Below are positions 53,612-62,649 of a DNA stretch of 64,000 bases, piece by piece. The notes beneath the pieces were generated by a model that saw nothing but the letters and a program-made list of their open reading frames with translations, did not search any database and was not told the DNA's origin. The stretch lies in the NCBI RefSeq assembly GCF_014203225.1, contig NZ_JACHIO010000012.1:152880-216879 (forward strand), written 5' to 3'. Position 1 is the stretch's first letter. Each line of letters begins with the position of its first letter. Both the position numbers and the translations under genes were made by a program. The stretch comes from Granulicella mallensis (GTDB lineage: Bacteria > Acidobacteriota > Terriglobia > Terriglobales > Acidobacteriaceae).

Positions 53612-53755
53612 TACAACCTCTTTAGGACTAGTTAGAAACCTACGCGTCCATTATCGGCAAGGAGCGCCAATTCCCCTAATGAATTCGTGCGGCCTCAAGA
53701 TGAAATTGCAATTTTGCGGCCCCTCATTCGGCACTCTACGCCCTTGACAAGGGTC

Positions 53756-54949
53756 TCAGGCGTATGAGCTTCCGCCCCCGGCATTTTTCTCCCTGCGCTC
53801 TTCGGTGGTGCGCTCGACATAGCGGCTCTCGCGCAGGGCAGCCAGCGGATGAGCGGGCAGACCGCGCGCCTCACGCCACTCCGCCAGCAGCGGACGCACA
53901 TCCTGCCAGAACGCCCCGCGGAAGGCCTCTTCCGCATCGACCAGGCTGCAGCTGTCCTGCAGCTTGGCCAGCGTGTCCTGATCCACCAGAGAAGCCTTCG
54001 CGTAGAGTTCCTGTGCCGTGACGACAGTCTGCACCATCGCCTCCACCTTGCCCTTCAGATTGTGGCTCTGGTCGATCATGAACGCCGGAGACTTGAACGC
54101 CCCGCCCTTGCTCTGCTCGAACAGAATCTCGTGGAAGATACGGAAGATCTGGTACGGGTCGATCGAGCCCAGCGTCAGGTCGTCATCCGCATACTTGCGG
54201 TCGTTGAAATGGAACCCACCCAGCGCATTCAGTTCGATCAGCCACGCGACAATCTGCTCGATGTTCGTGCCCTGGTAGTGGTGGCCCGTGTCGACCAGCA
54301 CCTTCGCCTGCGGCCCGGCGCTGCGTGCGAGCTCAAGCGCCATGCCCCAATCGGCGATGTCAGTGTGATAGAAAGCCGGCTCAAAGGGCTTGTACTCCAC
54401 CAGCATGATCTGTCCCGGCGCGAGTGCCGCATGGGTCTTCGCAAGAGCTTCCTTCATCCAGCCGATACGACGGCGCATGCTCTGCGTACCGGGGTAGTTC
54501 GATCCGTCGGACACCCACATGGAGACCTCAGCGGCTCCCAGGGCCTTGCCGATCGCGACCGAGTCCAGCAGATGAGCGGTGGCCTTCGCACGAACCTCCG
54601 CACTCGGGTTACAGATGGAGCCGTACTTGTACTCGGCCTCCTGGAACAGGTTCGGATTGATCGACCCCGCACGGATGCCGGTCTTCTCGACCAGCGACTG
54701 GATCTTCGGAGCGTCGGCCACGCCGTTCGGCAGGTCCCACAGCACATGCAGCGCCAGCGTCGGCGTAACCCCCGTCAGCCGATGGACCTCGGCGGCGTCG
54801 GCAAACTTCTCTTCGATATTGGTGGCCGCCGCGGCCTGGATGTACTTGCCGAAGCGCGTCCCCGTATTGGCAAAGCCCCAGGAGGGAATCTCAATGGCGA
54901 ATGTATCGAGTGCGCGAAACACCCGCTCTTTGATTGGATCGGTTGGCAT
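53756..54949 (-). CDS. rhaI: L-rhamnose isomerase (RhaI type)
   Basis: 397 residues from ATG 54949 with GAGGTGA upstream. The TIM-barrel metal ligands are in VEYKPFEPAFYHTD, VLVDTGHHYQG, HFNDRKYADDDL and an early SINPNLFQEAEYKYGS block, matching the Pseudomonas-type RhaI rather than the enteric RhaA. It converts L-rhamnose to L-rhamnulose. It is divergent from rhaT, with a 228-bp shared control region that holds TATAATACGTAT. Encodes the first enzyme of the pathway. Confidence 0.93.
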   Translation of the reverse strand: MPTDPIKERVFRALDTFAIEIPSWGFANTGTRFGKYIQAAAATNIEEKFADAAEVHRLTGVTPTLALHVLWDLPNGVADAPKIQSLVEKTGIRAGSINPNLFQEAEYKYGSICNPSAEVRAKATAHLLDSVAIGKALGAAEVSMWVSDGSNYPGTQSMRRRIGWMKEALAKTHAALAPGQIMLVEYKPFEPAFYHTDIADWGMALELARSAGPQAKVLVDTGHHYQGTNIEQIVAWLIELNALGGFHFNDRKYADDDLTLGSIDPYQIFRIFHEILFEQSKGGAFKSPAFMIDQSHNLKGKVEAMVQTVVTAQELYAKASLVDQDTLAKLQDSCSLVDAEEAFRGAFWQDVRPLLAEWREARGLPAHPLAALRESRYVERTTEERREKNAGGGSSYA

Positions 54950-55177
54950 GGAGCGATTCACCTCGGGCTGACGCAAAAGCGGGCCTTCTTCTCAAACGGA
55001 ACTATAATACGTATTGAAACTTTTTGGCAGGAGAAATGCTACGTACTTTCTTTTACTCCCTCAAAAAGCTCCCTTCAATAGGAAAATTGTTTCTTATCGA
55101 TCTCCCTATCAGTTAGGATAGCTGCGCCACCGGAAGTTGTCGAAATTCAATCGCCGGAACGTGCGTTCGAGGTCAAC

Positions 55178-56326
55178 GTGGGACCGAATCCCTTTATCGG
55201 CGTCATCTTTCACTGGCTTGGCGGTCTCTGCTCAGCCAGCAATTTCATACCGTTTCGCGGCATTAAACGCTGGTCGTGGGAGATCTACTGGATCATCCAG
55301 GGTGTTGCCGCCTGGCTGATCGCCCCTCCGCTGCTGGCCTCCATCTTTGTTCCTCACCTCTTTCGGGTGCTGCACGCCGCACCGGCTTCGAGCATCGGCT
55401 GGGCGATCTTCTGGGGCATTCTCTGGGGCGTCGGCGGCCTGACCTTCGGCCTGGCGATTCGCTACCTGGGCCTGGGCCTGGGCTATGCTATCGCGCTGGG
55501 CTTCTGCACGGCCTTCGGGACCCTGATCCCGCCCATCTTTCACGGCCAGATGCACACCATTATCAGCGAGCGCTCCGGACAGGTGATCCTGTGCGGTGTA
55601 GCGATGTGCATCCTCGCCATCGCTGTCAGCGGAGCCGCCGGCTACTCCAAGGAACAGGAGATCAGCGAAGAGGACAAGGCCGCCGCCGGGGAACGCGACT
55701 TCTCCTTCGTCAAGGGCCTCGTCATCGCGATCTTCGCGGGCATCATGAGCTCCTTCTTCGCCTTCGGCCTTGACGCCGGCAAGCCGATCGCCGACATCGC
55801 CCGCACCGAACTGGTTGCCGCGGGCAGCACCGATCTCTGGTCCAACCTTCCCGTCCTGATCGTCGTCCTCTGGGGAGGCTTCGTTACCAACCTCATCTGG
55901 TCGGCGATCCTGATCGTTCGCAACCGCTCCATCGGCCAGTTCGCCGGCGAACCCGGCGACAACCCCATGGGCACCGCCGTCGTCACCGGCGAGACGCTGC
56001 AGGACATCGACCCCCGCCACCTCACCCAGCGCATCAGCAGCAGCGTCCTCACGCGCAACTACCTGCTGGCGGCCGCTGCCGGTGTGATCTGGTACTTCCA
56101 GTTCTTCTTCTACTCCATGGGCACCACCAAGATGGGCAAGTACGACTTCGCCAGTTGGACGCTGCACATGGCGAGTATCATCATCTTCGCGAACCTGTGG
56201 GGCATCGCCCTGAAAGAGTGGAAGGACACCAGCCTGCGCACGCGCCTGCTGGTCGGCTGCGGACTCGCTCTCCTTATTGGTTCGACGGTCGTGGTCGGTT
56301 ATGGAAGTTATCTCAAGGTAAGTTGA
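55178..56326 (+). CDS. rhaT: L-rhamnose:proton symporter
   Basis: 382 residues with GTG start 55178. Ten hydrophobic helices. The N-terminus MGPNPFIGVIFHWLGGLCSASNFIPF... and helices including SNFIPFRGIKRWSWEIYWIIQG are typical of RhaT, a member of the drug/metabolite transporter superfamily. Imports L-rhamnose with a proton. It is divergently transcribed from rhaI, an arrangement that permits joint induction. The Shine-Dalgarno is GAGGT, four bases from the GTG. Confidence 0.93.
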   Translation: MGPNPFIGVIFHWLGGLCSASNFIPFRGIKRWSWEIYWIIQGVAAWLIAPPLLASIFVPHLFRVLHAAPASSIGWAIFWGILWGVGGLTFGLAIRYLGLGLGYAIALGFCTAFGTLIPPIFHGQMHTIISERSGQVILCGVAMCILAIAVSGAAGYSKEQEISEEDKAAAGERDFSFVKGLVIAIFAGIMSSFFAFGLDAGKPIADIARTELVAAGSTDLWSNLPVLIVVLWGGFVTNLIWSAILIVRNRSIGQFAGEPGDNPMGTAVVTGETLQDIDPRHLTQRISSSVLTRNYLLAAAAGVIWYFQFFFYSMGTTKMGKYDFASWTLHMASIIIFANLWGIALKEWKDTSLRTRLLVGCGLALLIGSTVVVGYGSYLKVS

Positions 56327-56414
56327 GAATAGCGACCGGGTAAAAATTACCTCTGCCACGGCCACGGCCTTTGCTGTTGTCTTTGCCTTTCTGGTTGTCA
56401 TTCCCGAAGGGAAT

Positions 56415-56466
56415 CTGCTTTTGCTTCTGCTTCTGCTTCTGCTTCTGCTTCTGCTTTTGCTCTTGC
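56415..56466. repeat. Short tandem repeat, unit TTCTGC
   Basis: Five exact copies of TTCTGC and two or three degenerate ones. Flanked by GTCATTCCCGAAGGGAATC and GTCATTCCGAGCGGAGCGAG palindromic units. Slippage-prone simple repeat in the gap between rhaT and lutA. Confidence 0.8.
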
Positions 56467-56652
56467 TTTTCTGGTTTGTCATTCCGAGCGGAGCGAGTGA
56501 ACCTGCTTCCTCCCGTTCTTCGCCCAAACCGCCCGAAAGCTACAGGCAACAACCAGAAGAGCTTCACATAACATTGCTGGCACCACCAAAGAGATTAGAA
56601 TCTCTTTGAAAACTGTTTTTCGCTCCTGATATACGCTCCATGGAGGAGTTCC

Positions 56653-57399
56653 CTGCGTATCGCGCTCTTTGTCGCCTGCTATAACGACACGCTATTCCCT
56701 CAAACCGGAATCGCCGTCACCCATGTGATCGAACGCCTGGGCCACACCGTCGAGTTTCCCGTGCAGCAAACCTGCTGCGGGCAGATGCACTACAACACCG
56801 GCTACCATCGCGAGGCCGTGCCCCTCGTCCGCCGCTTCGTCGAAATGTTCCGCGATGCCGAAGCCGTCTGCGTTCCCTCGGCCTCCTGCGTGGCCATGAT
56901 GCGAGAGCACTACGTGATGATGGCCGAAGCCGAAAACGATCCCGCCTTCCTCGCGGACGTCCACAGCCTGCTGCCACGCGTCTTCGAGTTCTCCGAACTG
57001 CTCGTCAACCGGCTCGGCATTGAAGACGTCGGCGCGACCTTCCCGCACAGCGTCACCTATCACCCTTCCTGCCACTCGCTCCGCATGCTGCACGTAGGCG
57101 ATGCCCCCGTAAAGCTGCTGCGCTCCGTCCGCGGCCTTAATCTTCTGGAGCTTCCCAACAAAGAACAGTGCTGCGGTTTCGGCGGCACCTTTGCGGTAAA
57201 GAACCCCGACGTCTCCGTCGCCATGCTCACAGAAAAAGACGCCTGCGTCGTGCAGACCGGCGCGGAGATCGTGACGGCGCTCGACAACTCCTGCCTGATG
57301 CAGATCTACGGCGGCCTCCATCGCTCCGGCTCGAAGGTCCGCACGATGCACCTGGCCGAGATCCTCGAGTCCATCGAGCCCACGGGAGGCCTAGCGTGA
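56653..57399 (+). CDS. lutA: Lactate utilisation protein A (Fe-S protein)
   Basis: 249 residues. The homologous N-terminus (ALFVACYNDTLFPQTGIAV) lies upstream of the first ATG/GTG, so the start is probably CTG 56653, five bases after GGAGGAG; this would be a rare start codon. The two CCG domains (TCCGQMHYNTG; CCGFGGTFAVKNPDVS) and PSCHSLRMLHV bind the iron-sulfur cluster/haem-like centre of LldE/LutA. It oxidises L-lactate together with LutB and LutC. Overlaps lutB by four bases (GTGA). Confidence 0.9.
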   Translation: MRIALFVACYNDTLFPQTGIAVTHVIERLGHTVEFPVQQTCCGQMHYNTGYHREAVPLVRRFVEMFRDAEAVCVPSASCVAMMREHYVMMAEAENDPAFLADVHSLLPRVFEFSELLVNRLGIEDVGATFPHSVTYHPSCHSLRMLHVGDAPVKLLRSVRGLNLLELPNKEQCCGFGGTFAVKNPDVSVAMLTEKDACVVQTGAEIVTALDNSCLMQIYGGLHRSGSKVRTMHLAEILESIEPTGGLA

Positions 57400-58883
57400 G
57401 CGTCATCGTCGGCAAAACCTCCCAAGCGCCCGACTTCCCCATCGCCGCAAAGTCCGCGCTCAAGAACGACCAGCTTCGCCGCAACGTGGCCCATGCCACC
57501 AACGTCATCCGTAACAAGCGCGCGCTGCGCGTAGAAGAGATGCCCGACTGGGAAGACCTCCGCCAGGCCGGCAGCGACATCAAGGCGCACACCCTCGCGC
57601 ACCTCGACCACTACCTCGAAGAGTTCGCCCGCAACTGCGAGTTGGCCGGAGGCAAGGTCCACTGGGCGCGCGACGCCGACGAAGCCAACAGCATCGCGAT
57701 CAACCTCATCCGTCACTACGGCGGCACGGAGCCCGGCCTCGAAGTCATCAAGGTCAAGACGATGACCTCCGACGAAGTGCAGATGAACCACGCGCTCGAA
57801 GCCGCGGGCATCAAGCCCATCGAGACCGACCTCGCCGACATGATCGTGCAGCTCGGCCACGACGAGCCCTCGCACATCGTCGTTCCGGCACTGCACAAGA
57901 ACCGTGTCGAGATCCGCGACATCTTCCGCAAGCAGATGGGCCTCCCCGAACTCACCGAGCAGCCCGAAGACCTGACCAACGCGGCTCGCCACTATCTGCG
58001 CGACCGCTTTCTGCGCGCAAAGATCGGTATCAGCGGAGCGAACTTCGCCATCGCCGCCACCGGCTCGGTCGGCGTCGTCGAGTCCGAAGGCAACGGCCGC
58101 ATGTGCGTCACGCTGCCCGAGGTGCTCATCACGCTGATCGGCATCGAGAAGGTCCTCCCGACCTTCGCCGACCTCGAAGTCATCCTGCAGACGCTTCCCC
58201 GCTCCGCCACCGGCGAGCGCATGAATCCCTACAACTCCATCTGGACCGGGGTCACTCCGGGCGACGGCCCGCAGGCCTTTCACGTCATCCTGCTCGACAA
58301 CGGCCGCACCAGGCTTCTCGAAGACGAGATCGAACGCGAGACCCTCGCCTGCATCCGCTGCGGAGCCTGCCTCAACGCCTGCCCGGTCTATCGCGAGACC
58401 GGCGGCCACGCCTACGGCTCCATCTACTCCGGCCCCATCGGCGCGATTCTCTCGCCGCAGTTGCAGTCGCTGGAACACTCTCGTTCCCTGCCCTTTGCGT
58501 CTACTCTCTGCGGTGCCTGCTACGAGGTCTGCCCGGTAAAGATCAACATCCCCGAGGTGCTGATCCATCTCCGCGGACGCGTCGTTCGCGAAGACCAGAA
58601 GACGCTCGGCGGCAAGCTCTCCGCCGAGAACATCGCGATGCAAACCGTCGCAACGGTCTTCCAGGATCATCGCCGCTACGAGGCCGCGCAGCGCCTCGCA
58701 CGCATCGGCCAGACAATCTTCAAACGCGACGGCCAGCTCACCAACCTGCCCGGCATGGCCGGCGGCTGGACACGCTCACGCGACCTGCGCCCCATCCCTA
58801 AACAGAGCTTCCGCGACTGGTGGAAAGCACGCGATAAAAATGGAGAGGAAACACGCGAAAAGAAAGCCGAGGAAAGAGCATGA
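57396..58883 (+). CDS. lutB: Lactate utilisation iron-sulfur protein B
   Basis: 495 residues from GTG 57396. The N-terminal LUD domain is followed by two [4Fe-4S] motifs, CIRCGACLNACPVY and CGACYEVCPVKIN, in the C-terminal third, then a DUF3390-like tail. With LutA and LutC it forms the L-lactate oxidase complex. Four-base overlaps with both neighbours indicate tight translational coupling. Receives lactate from the rhamnose aldolase/dehydrogenase. Confidence 0.93.
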   Translation: MSVIVGKTSQAPDFPIAAKSALKNDQLRRNVAHATNVIRNKRALRVEEMPDWEDLRQAGSDIKAHTLAHLDHYLEEFARNCELAGGKVHWARDADEANSIAINLIRHYGGTEPGLEVIKVKTMTSDEVQMNHALEAAGIKPIETDLADMIVQLGHDEPSHIVVPALHKNRVEIRDIFRKQMGLPELTEQPEDLTNAARHYLRDRFLRAKIGISGANFAIAATGSVGVVESEGNGRMCVTLPEVLITLIGIEKVLPTFADLEVILQTLPRSATGERMNPYNSIWTGVTPGDGPQAFHVILLDNGRTRLLEDEIERETLACIRCGACLNACPVYRETGGHAYGSIYSGPIGAILSPQLQSLEHSRSLPFASTLCGACYEVCPVKINIPEVLIHLRGRVVREDQKTLGGKLSAENIAMQTVATVFQDHRRYEAAQRLARIGQTIFKRDGQLTNLPGMAGGWTRSRDLRPIPKQSFRDWWKARDKNGEETREKKAEERA

Positions 58884-59518
58884 CCGCCCGCGAAGAGATT
58901 CTTGCCCGCGTCCGTTCCGCACTGCACACCGCGCCCTCCGACCCTGTCGCCGCGCACGCCCGCCTCTCTCACACCTACAACCGCATCGGAAAGCTCAGCC
59001 GCGAAGCCTGCCTGGAACTCTTCATCGACCGGCTCGTCGACTACGACAGCGAGATCCTCCAGGTCACCGCCGAATCCGAGATACCGCAAGCCATCGCAAA
59101 AGCCCTGCAGCACGCGGACGAGCACCGCGCCCTCGTCGCCCCTGTATTCCCCGCTGCCTGTCTTCCCCCAGGCTTCGAGTTCAAGCTCGACAATGCTCTC
59201 CCCACCTCCGAGATCGAAGGCGTTGCAGCCGTCGTCACCACCTGCGAGGCCGCCGTCGCCGCGACCGGCACAATCATCCTGGTACACGACGGCGCCCAGG
59301 GCCGCCGCGTCATCACGCTCATGCCCGACCACCACATCTGCCTCGTACACCGCGACCAGGTCTTCGAGCTTCTGCCTGAAGCGATGACCGCCATCGCAGG
59401 CAGAACCACCAAGCCCATCACCACGATCTCCGGACCATCGGCGACCTCCGACATCGAGATGACACGCATCCGCGGCGTCCACGGTCCACGCCGGTTGACC
59501 GTCATCCTCTACGGCTAA
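58880..59518 (+). CDS. lutC: Lactate utilisation protein C
   Basis: 212 residues, LUD/DUF162 domain. Family-typical segments: AREEILARVRSAL at the start, TTCEAAVAATGTIIL and the C-terminal SGPSATSDIEMTRIRGVHGPRRL. Third component of the lactate oxidising complex, starting inside the lutB end (ATGA). Followed 73 bp later by the rhamnose mutarotase gene, so lutABC-rhaM may be one transcript. Confidence 0.92.
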   Translation: MTAREEILARVRSALHTAPSDPVAAHARLSHTYNRIGKLSREACLELFIDRLVDYDSEILQVTAESEIPQAIAKALQHADEHRALVAPVFPAACLPPGFEFKLDNALPTSEIEGVAAVVTTCEAAVAATGTIILVHDGAQGRRVITLMPDHHICLVHRDQVFELLPEAMTAIAGRTTKPITTISGPSATSDIEMTRIRGVHGPRRLTVILYG

Positions 59519-59591
59519 AACAACGCAACCGAGCGACCCAATATCGACTCGCCACGCAACGACAGTACCCACGCCTCAGGAGAACAATCCC

Positions 59592-59930
59592 TTGCAACGT
59601 TACGCCCAGGTCATCCAACTCCGCGCCGAAGACGAAGCCGAATACATTCGCTACCACGCCGACGTCTGGCCCGGTGTACTTGAAAGAATTGCGGACTGCG
59701 GCATTCGCAACTACAGCATCTTCCTGCGCAACGGCGTGTTATTCGCCTACTTCGAGTACCACGGCACCGATTACGAAGCCGACATGCTCAAGATGGCAGC
59801 CGACCCCGAAACCCAACGCTGGTGGAAGATCATGGACCCCATGCAGGCCCAGATGCCCGATGCCCTGCCGGGCGAGAAGTGGTCACCGTTGCGCGAGGTA
59901 TTTCACTTCGACGGGCCACCGGTGAAGTAG
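59592..59930 (+). CDS. rhaM: L-rhamnose mutarotase
   Basis: 112 residues from TTG 59592 (AGGAGA seven to eight bases upstream). RhaM motifs: His of RYHADVWPGV, YSIFLRNGVLFAYFEYHG and PETQRWWKIMDPMQ. It interconverts alpha and beta L-rhamnopyranose so that RhaI can use it. Placement after lutABC links both modules. The stop TAG at 59928-59930 is followed in the same frame by an unusual open stretch (next entry). Confidence 0.93.
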   Translation: MQRYAQVIQLRAEDEAEYIRYHADVWPGVLERIADCGIRNYSIFLRNGVLFAYFEYHGTDYEADMLKMAADPETQRWWKIMDPMQAQMPDALPGEKWSPLREVFHFDGPPVK

Positions 59931-59942
59931 CGAGGCTGTCAG

Positions 59943-60122
59943 GAGACTTCTAGCCCTTCCATCACTAAACCCTCGAACGGATCACTTAAGAAGCTGACTT
60001 ATCAGGATTTATGGGCTGCTGAGTATCCTAATCTTTATTTTGAGGACCTACCTACCTTTCATGACCTGTGGAAGTCTATGAAGACATACTTTCGCGTTGC
60101 CGAAGCGGAAGGGAAAGATTGA
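59943..60122 (+). pseudogene. Open 3' extension or gene relic after rhaM
   Basis: Directly after the rhaM stop, the same frame stays open for about 60 codons to 60120-60122, and its last part looks like protein (LTYQDLWAAEYPNLYFEDLP, then FHDLWKSMKTYFRV). It has no start codon before ATG at about 60090. The beginning (SITKPSNGSL) recurs in degenerate form at about 62335-62390. Most likely a 3' fragment of another gene carried with a dispersed repeat; stop-codon readthrough is a remote option. Confidence 0.4.
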
Positions 60123-60210
60123 TCTACACTTCCCGGCGAATTTTCGAAGGTTTCAGTTTCGGACTCGATTTCCGTTTTGCAGATTGCACCTTTCAAATTG
60201 AGGTTTGTGA

Positions 60211-60684
60211 ATGAAAACTCTTGTTGCGCTTTCGCTGATCCTCGCGTGGTCTAGTGCTGTCGCTCAGACCCAAGCTCCACCTTCTCGCGCCGAGCAAGAA
60301 GCCAACGTGGAATTCCAATTTGGGCAGTTAGAGGAGATTGCCATGTGCCACCATGCAATCAAAGCCGCTCGTCATGACGGATTAGCCTTAGGGCAGAACC
60401 CTTACTATCGGTACATCCTCAACTCTCCGCAAAAGGGTCACGACGAAAATGTTTACCCGATTCCCGCGCGCTGCAAAAATCTTGAGACGCAGTGGGTTCT
60501 CGACTACGCCCAGTTGAGCCAGAAGTTCAAGGACATGCAAGATTCAACCATTCAGACACAGATTCAGATGACAATTCCCGAGATTTCAGCCGACGCACAA
60601 TTCATGACCGTAGTCATCAACAAGATGGAGCTTGAGGGCTCCAAGGCAACGTTTTTGGATAACCGAGACAAAGACACACCATAG
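60211..60684 (+). CDS. Secreted protein of unknown function
   Basis: 157 residues with a clear signal peptide (MKTLVALSLILAWSSAVAQ). The mature part is polar with two Cys (about 48 and 92), Gln-rich, and has no repeats or metal motifs. It is preceded by TTTGTGA and has a hairpin terminator after it. Family not recognised. Base usage is less GC-rich than the neighbouring lut genes, so it may be a recent acquisition. Confidence 0.6.
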   Translation: MKTLVALSLILAWSSAVAQTQAPPSRAEQEANVEFQFGQLEEIAMCHHAIKAARHDGLALGQNPYYRYILNSPQKGHDENVYPIPARCKNLETQWVLDYAQLSQKFKDMQDSTIQTQIQMTIPEISADAQFMTVVINKMELEGSKATFLDNRDKDTP

Positions 60685-60690
60685 GCCCAG

Positions 60691-60720
60691 CATTGTCTCC
60701 CCCACGTACGGGGGACAATG
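60691..60720 (+). terminator. Hairpin after the small secreted protein gene
   Basis: CATTGTCTCCCCC/GGGGGACAATG stem with a bulged T, six-base loop (ACGTAC-like), followed by TCATGCGTTTT. Confidence 0.6.
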
Positions 60721-60910
60721 GTCATGCGTTTTATGCAGCAGTCTAAAGAAACAATAATATTGCTGGACTGATGGGGGTCCCCGTTGTCTGGTGGCCGGAC
60801 AGAGCGAACTGGAATCAGAACACCAGATGTCGGCGTTTAGCTTGGGACCAACAACATCGCGTTCGGCTGCTTATACGGCCAGGATAGCAACCCGCCGCAG
60901 CACGTCAACG

Positions 60911-61618
60911 CTAGTTGTCCCCAAGGCTGGAGCGCCACTGGAAGGTTCTTTCAGGAAGAACGTAGCGTCGATTTCTAGTATCGATAAATGTGATGGTCGC
61001 CTGTAGAGGTTCACCATGAGTCCCAATCGGCGGCACTACGTTCGTAAAGAATTGTTTTCGGTTCGAGCGTCCTCCCAAATGAATAGAAGGAATGGAGACT
61101 GTTTCGCTGCCGTTAACGGAAGCCTGAACCAACACACACGCCGAAGCTCCGTAATGAATTGAAAAGAAAGCCCACCCCGACAGATAAATAGCCGGTTGAC
61201 CGTCGACCGTATCCTCTCCCCAAAAGCTTTCTTCCCATACCGCTTCGAGACACGGTGCAGGAACGCGAATTGCGTTCATTTCCCTTTGGTGCGTGTTGAT
61301 AAGGTCCATCGTCTCTTGCCGCTGTGTCTCGCTGGCACTCACAGCCTCAGTCTCCAGAGTCTGGCTCTTCCTGCGTTCCTCATTGAGTGCCGTACGTGAG
61401 CGCCAGTACAAACAGGAGATGCAGCCAGCCGCAACCAGGACAACCAAAACGACCCAAGCTGAAACCGGCGCGAACCAGAGGTTCTTGATTCCAGCGAAGG
61501 TAACGACTGTCCGCATCGGAACATTGGTCAGCCACGCAGCCACAGGGATGAGGACAAGTCCCCACACGAGTGTCACGATACTCGGAATAACCCATAGTTC
61601 CTTGTTCTTTTGATTCAC
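60911..61618 (-). CDS. Membrane-anchored protein of unknown function
   Basis: 235 residues with two N-terminal helices (about 9-31 and 50-70), then a charged helical linker with possible coiled coil (SRTALNEERRKSQTLETEAV), and a C-terminal beta-rich domain (YLSGWAFFSIHYGAS, LQATITFIDTRNRRYVLPE) that would be cytoplasmic or periplasmic depending on topology. No family recognised. Lower GC than the rhamnose region and lacks operon partners, in line with an accessory region close to the IS110 copy. Confidence 0.6.
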   Translation of the reverse strand: MNQKNKELWVIPSIVTLVWGLVLIPVAAWLTNVPMRTVVTFAGIKNLWFAPVSAWVVLVVLVAAGCISCLYWRSRTALNEERRKSQTLETEAVSASETQRQETMDLINTHQREMNAIRVPAPCLEAVWEESFWGEDTVDGQPAIYLSGWAFFSIHYGASACVLVQASVNGSETVSIPSIHLGGRSNRKQFFTNVVPPIGTHGEPLQATITFIDTRNRRYVLPERTFQWRSSLGDN

Positions 61619-61789
61619 CGCGCCAGTTTACCTCGCATCAGTGGGACTTACGCACAAGCGCGATGATTGAAATGACTCTTTGGAGTGACGCAAAGCCCCT
61701 TCCAAGCGTACCGAGAAACGCGCTTGCCGTCAGCAACCAATCACTGACGACAAGCCGCCCTACGAGAACCAATCTGGGCCAACTCAGCA
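61619..61789. other. Intergenic, promoter side of the membrane protein gene
   Basis: No supported gene. Confidence 0.3.
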
Positions 61790-61984
61790 TCATTCCGTTA
61801 CGACAGGCTGCCAAAGCTCGGCACGATTTCCTTCCGGGTCGATGATCCAGCCGAACTTTCCGAAGTCATAGCTTTCGCGTTTTGGATCGACCGTGACGCC
61901 TTCCTCTATCAAACGGTCCAGCACTACCTCCAGATCATCCACCTGCAGATTGATCATCGCTTTCTGTGCCGAAGCACGAATCGG
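61790..61984 (-). pseudogene. 3' half of a VOC (glyoxalase/bleomycin-resistance fold) gene
   Basis: The minus strand encodes a typical end of a VOC module: INLQVDDLEVVLDRLIEEGV, then YDFGKFGWIIDPEGNRAELWQP and a TGA stop. The N-terminal half (first beta-alpha-beta-beta-beta unit) is missing: upstream of about 61984 the DNA changes directly to a dispersed repeat. The gene has therefore been cut by insertion or deletion at the repeat and is not functional as a whole VOC protein. Confidence 0.75.
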
Positions 61985-62275
61985 AAGGGCATGGCTTCAG
62001 CCATGCCGAACAAGTTGGTGAGCAGATCTCTTCCTCTCTGCCGAAGGCTGAAGCGAAGGCATAGCCGGAGCGACTGAATTGCTTTCCTCCGTGCTGCCAA
62101 GACTCTGTAGGGCTCGCCGGAGTGGGATTTGTGGCTCGGGTGGCGGTTTCGCCACAACCAAAGAAAGCAATTCAGTCGTTGCGGCTACGCCTTCGCTCCA
62201 GCCTTCGGCAGAGAGGTAGACTCCTTCAGAGCGACTTTTATGGCATAGCTGAAGCTATGCCCTTCCGCAACTTGC
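61985..62275. repeat. Large imperfect inverted repeat, about 290 bp
   Basis: Left arm (about 61985-62100: AGGGCATGGCTTCAGCCATGCC, then CTCTGCCGAAGGCTGAAGCGAAGGC...) and right arm (62163-62275, complementary: GCCTTCGCTCCAGCCTTCGGCAGAGAGG..., GCATAGCTGAAGCTATGCCC). The unit also occurs once at 52068-52205. A mobile, REP-like family; it interrupts the VOC gene. Confidence 0.75.
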
Positions 62276-62649
62276 CTCAACAAACTGGTTACACAGTTCG
62301 ATTTCGTTCCAGAAAGAATTTGATGACACGCCCTGGGCCTCCCGTCACTAAATCTTCTAACAGATCACTTCCCAAAAGCCGACTTTCTATGAGCAGGTCA
62401 CTAGTGTCAAGGGATTGTTCTTTATTTTTTCCTTCATAGGGCTTTTGCTTTTGTTGTTGCTCTTGGTTTCGTTGCTCTCCACCGTGTTTCTATTCGCACT
62501 CTTGATGAGCTGTCTTCATGCAAGCTCGGTGCCTGTTGGGGTTCGAGAGGAGAGTCGATGCTGCCATTTATCGGTCGGCCTCGAAGGCCGAAGTCGGCTC
62601 GCAGTCATCGGAACACGGTGTCGTCGCAACGGGTGAACATGTTGATCCC
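62276..62649. other. Region before the IS110 transposase end
   Basis: Contains a decayed copy of the sequence at 59940-59990 (near 62335-62390) and probably the right end of the IS110 element, which shares CCATTTATCGGT with the other side (62561-62572 and 63776-63787). No gene supported. Confidence 0.4.

Noticed and set aside
51860..55180. A common operator for all rhamnose promoters
   Set aside because: The inverted repeat at 51877-51895 has no convincing second copy near rhaI, rhaT or the regulator gene.
56408..56470. The TTCTGC tract as a CRISPR-like array
   Set aside because: Units are contiguous with no spacers; it is a simple tandem repeat.
57168..57395. Longer N-terminus of LutB running into lutA
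   Set aside because: The homologous protein starts at GTG 57396 and the upstream part is a shadow of lutA.
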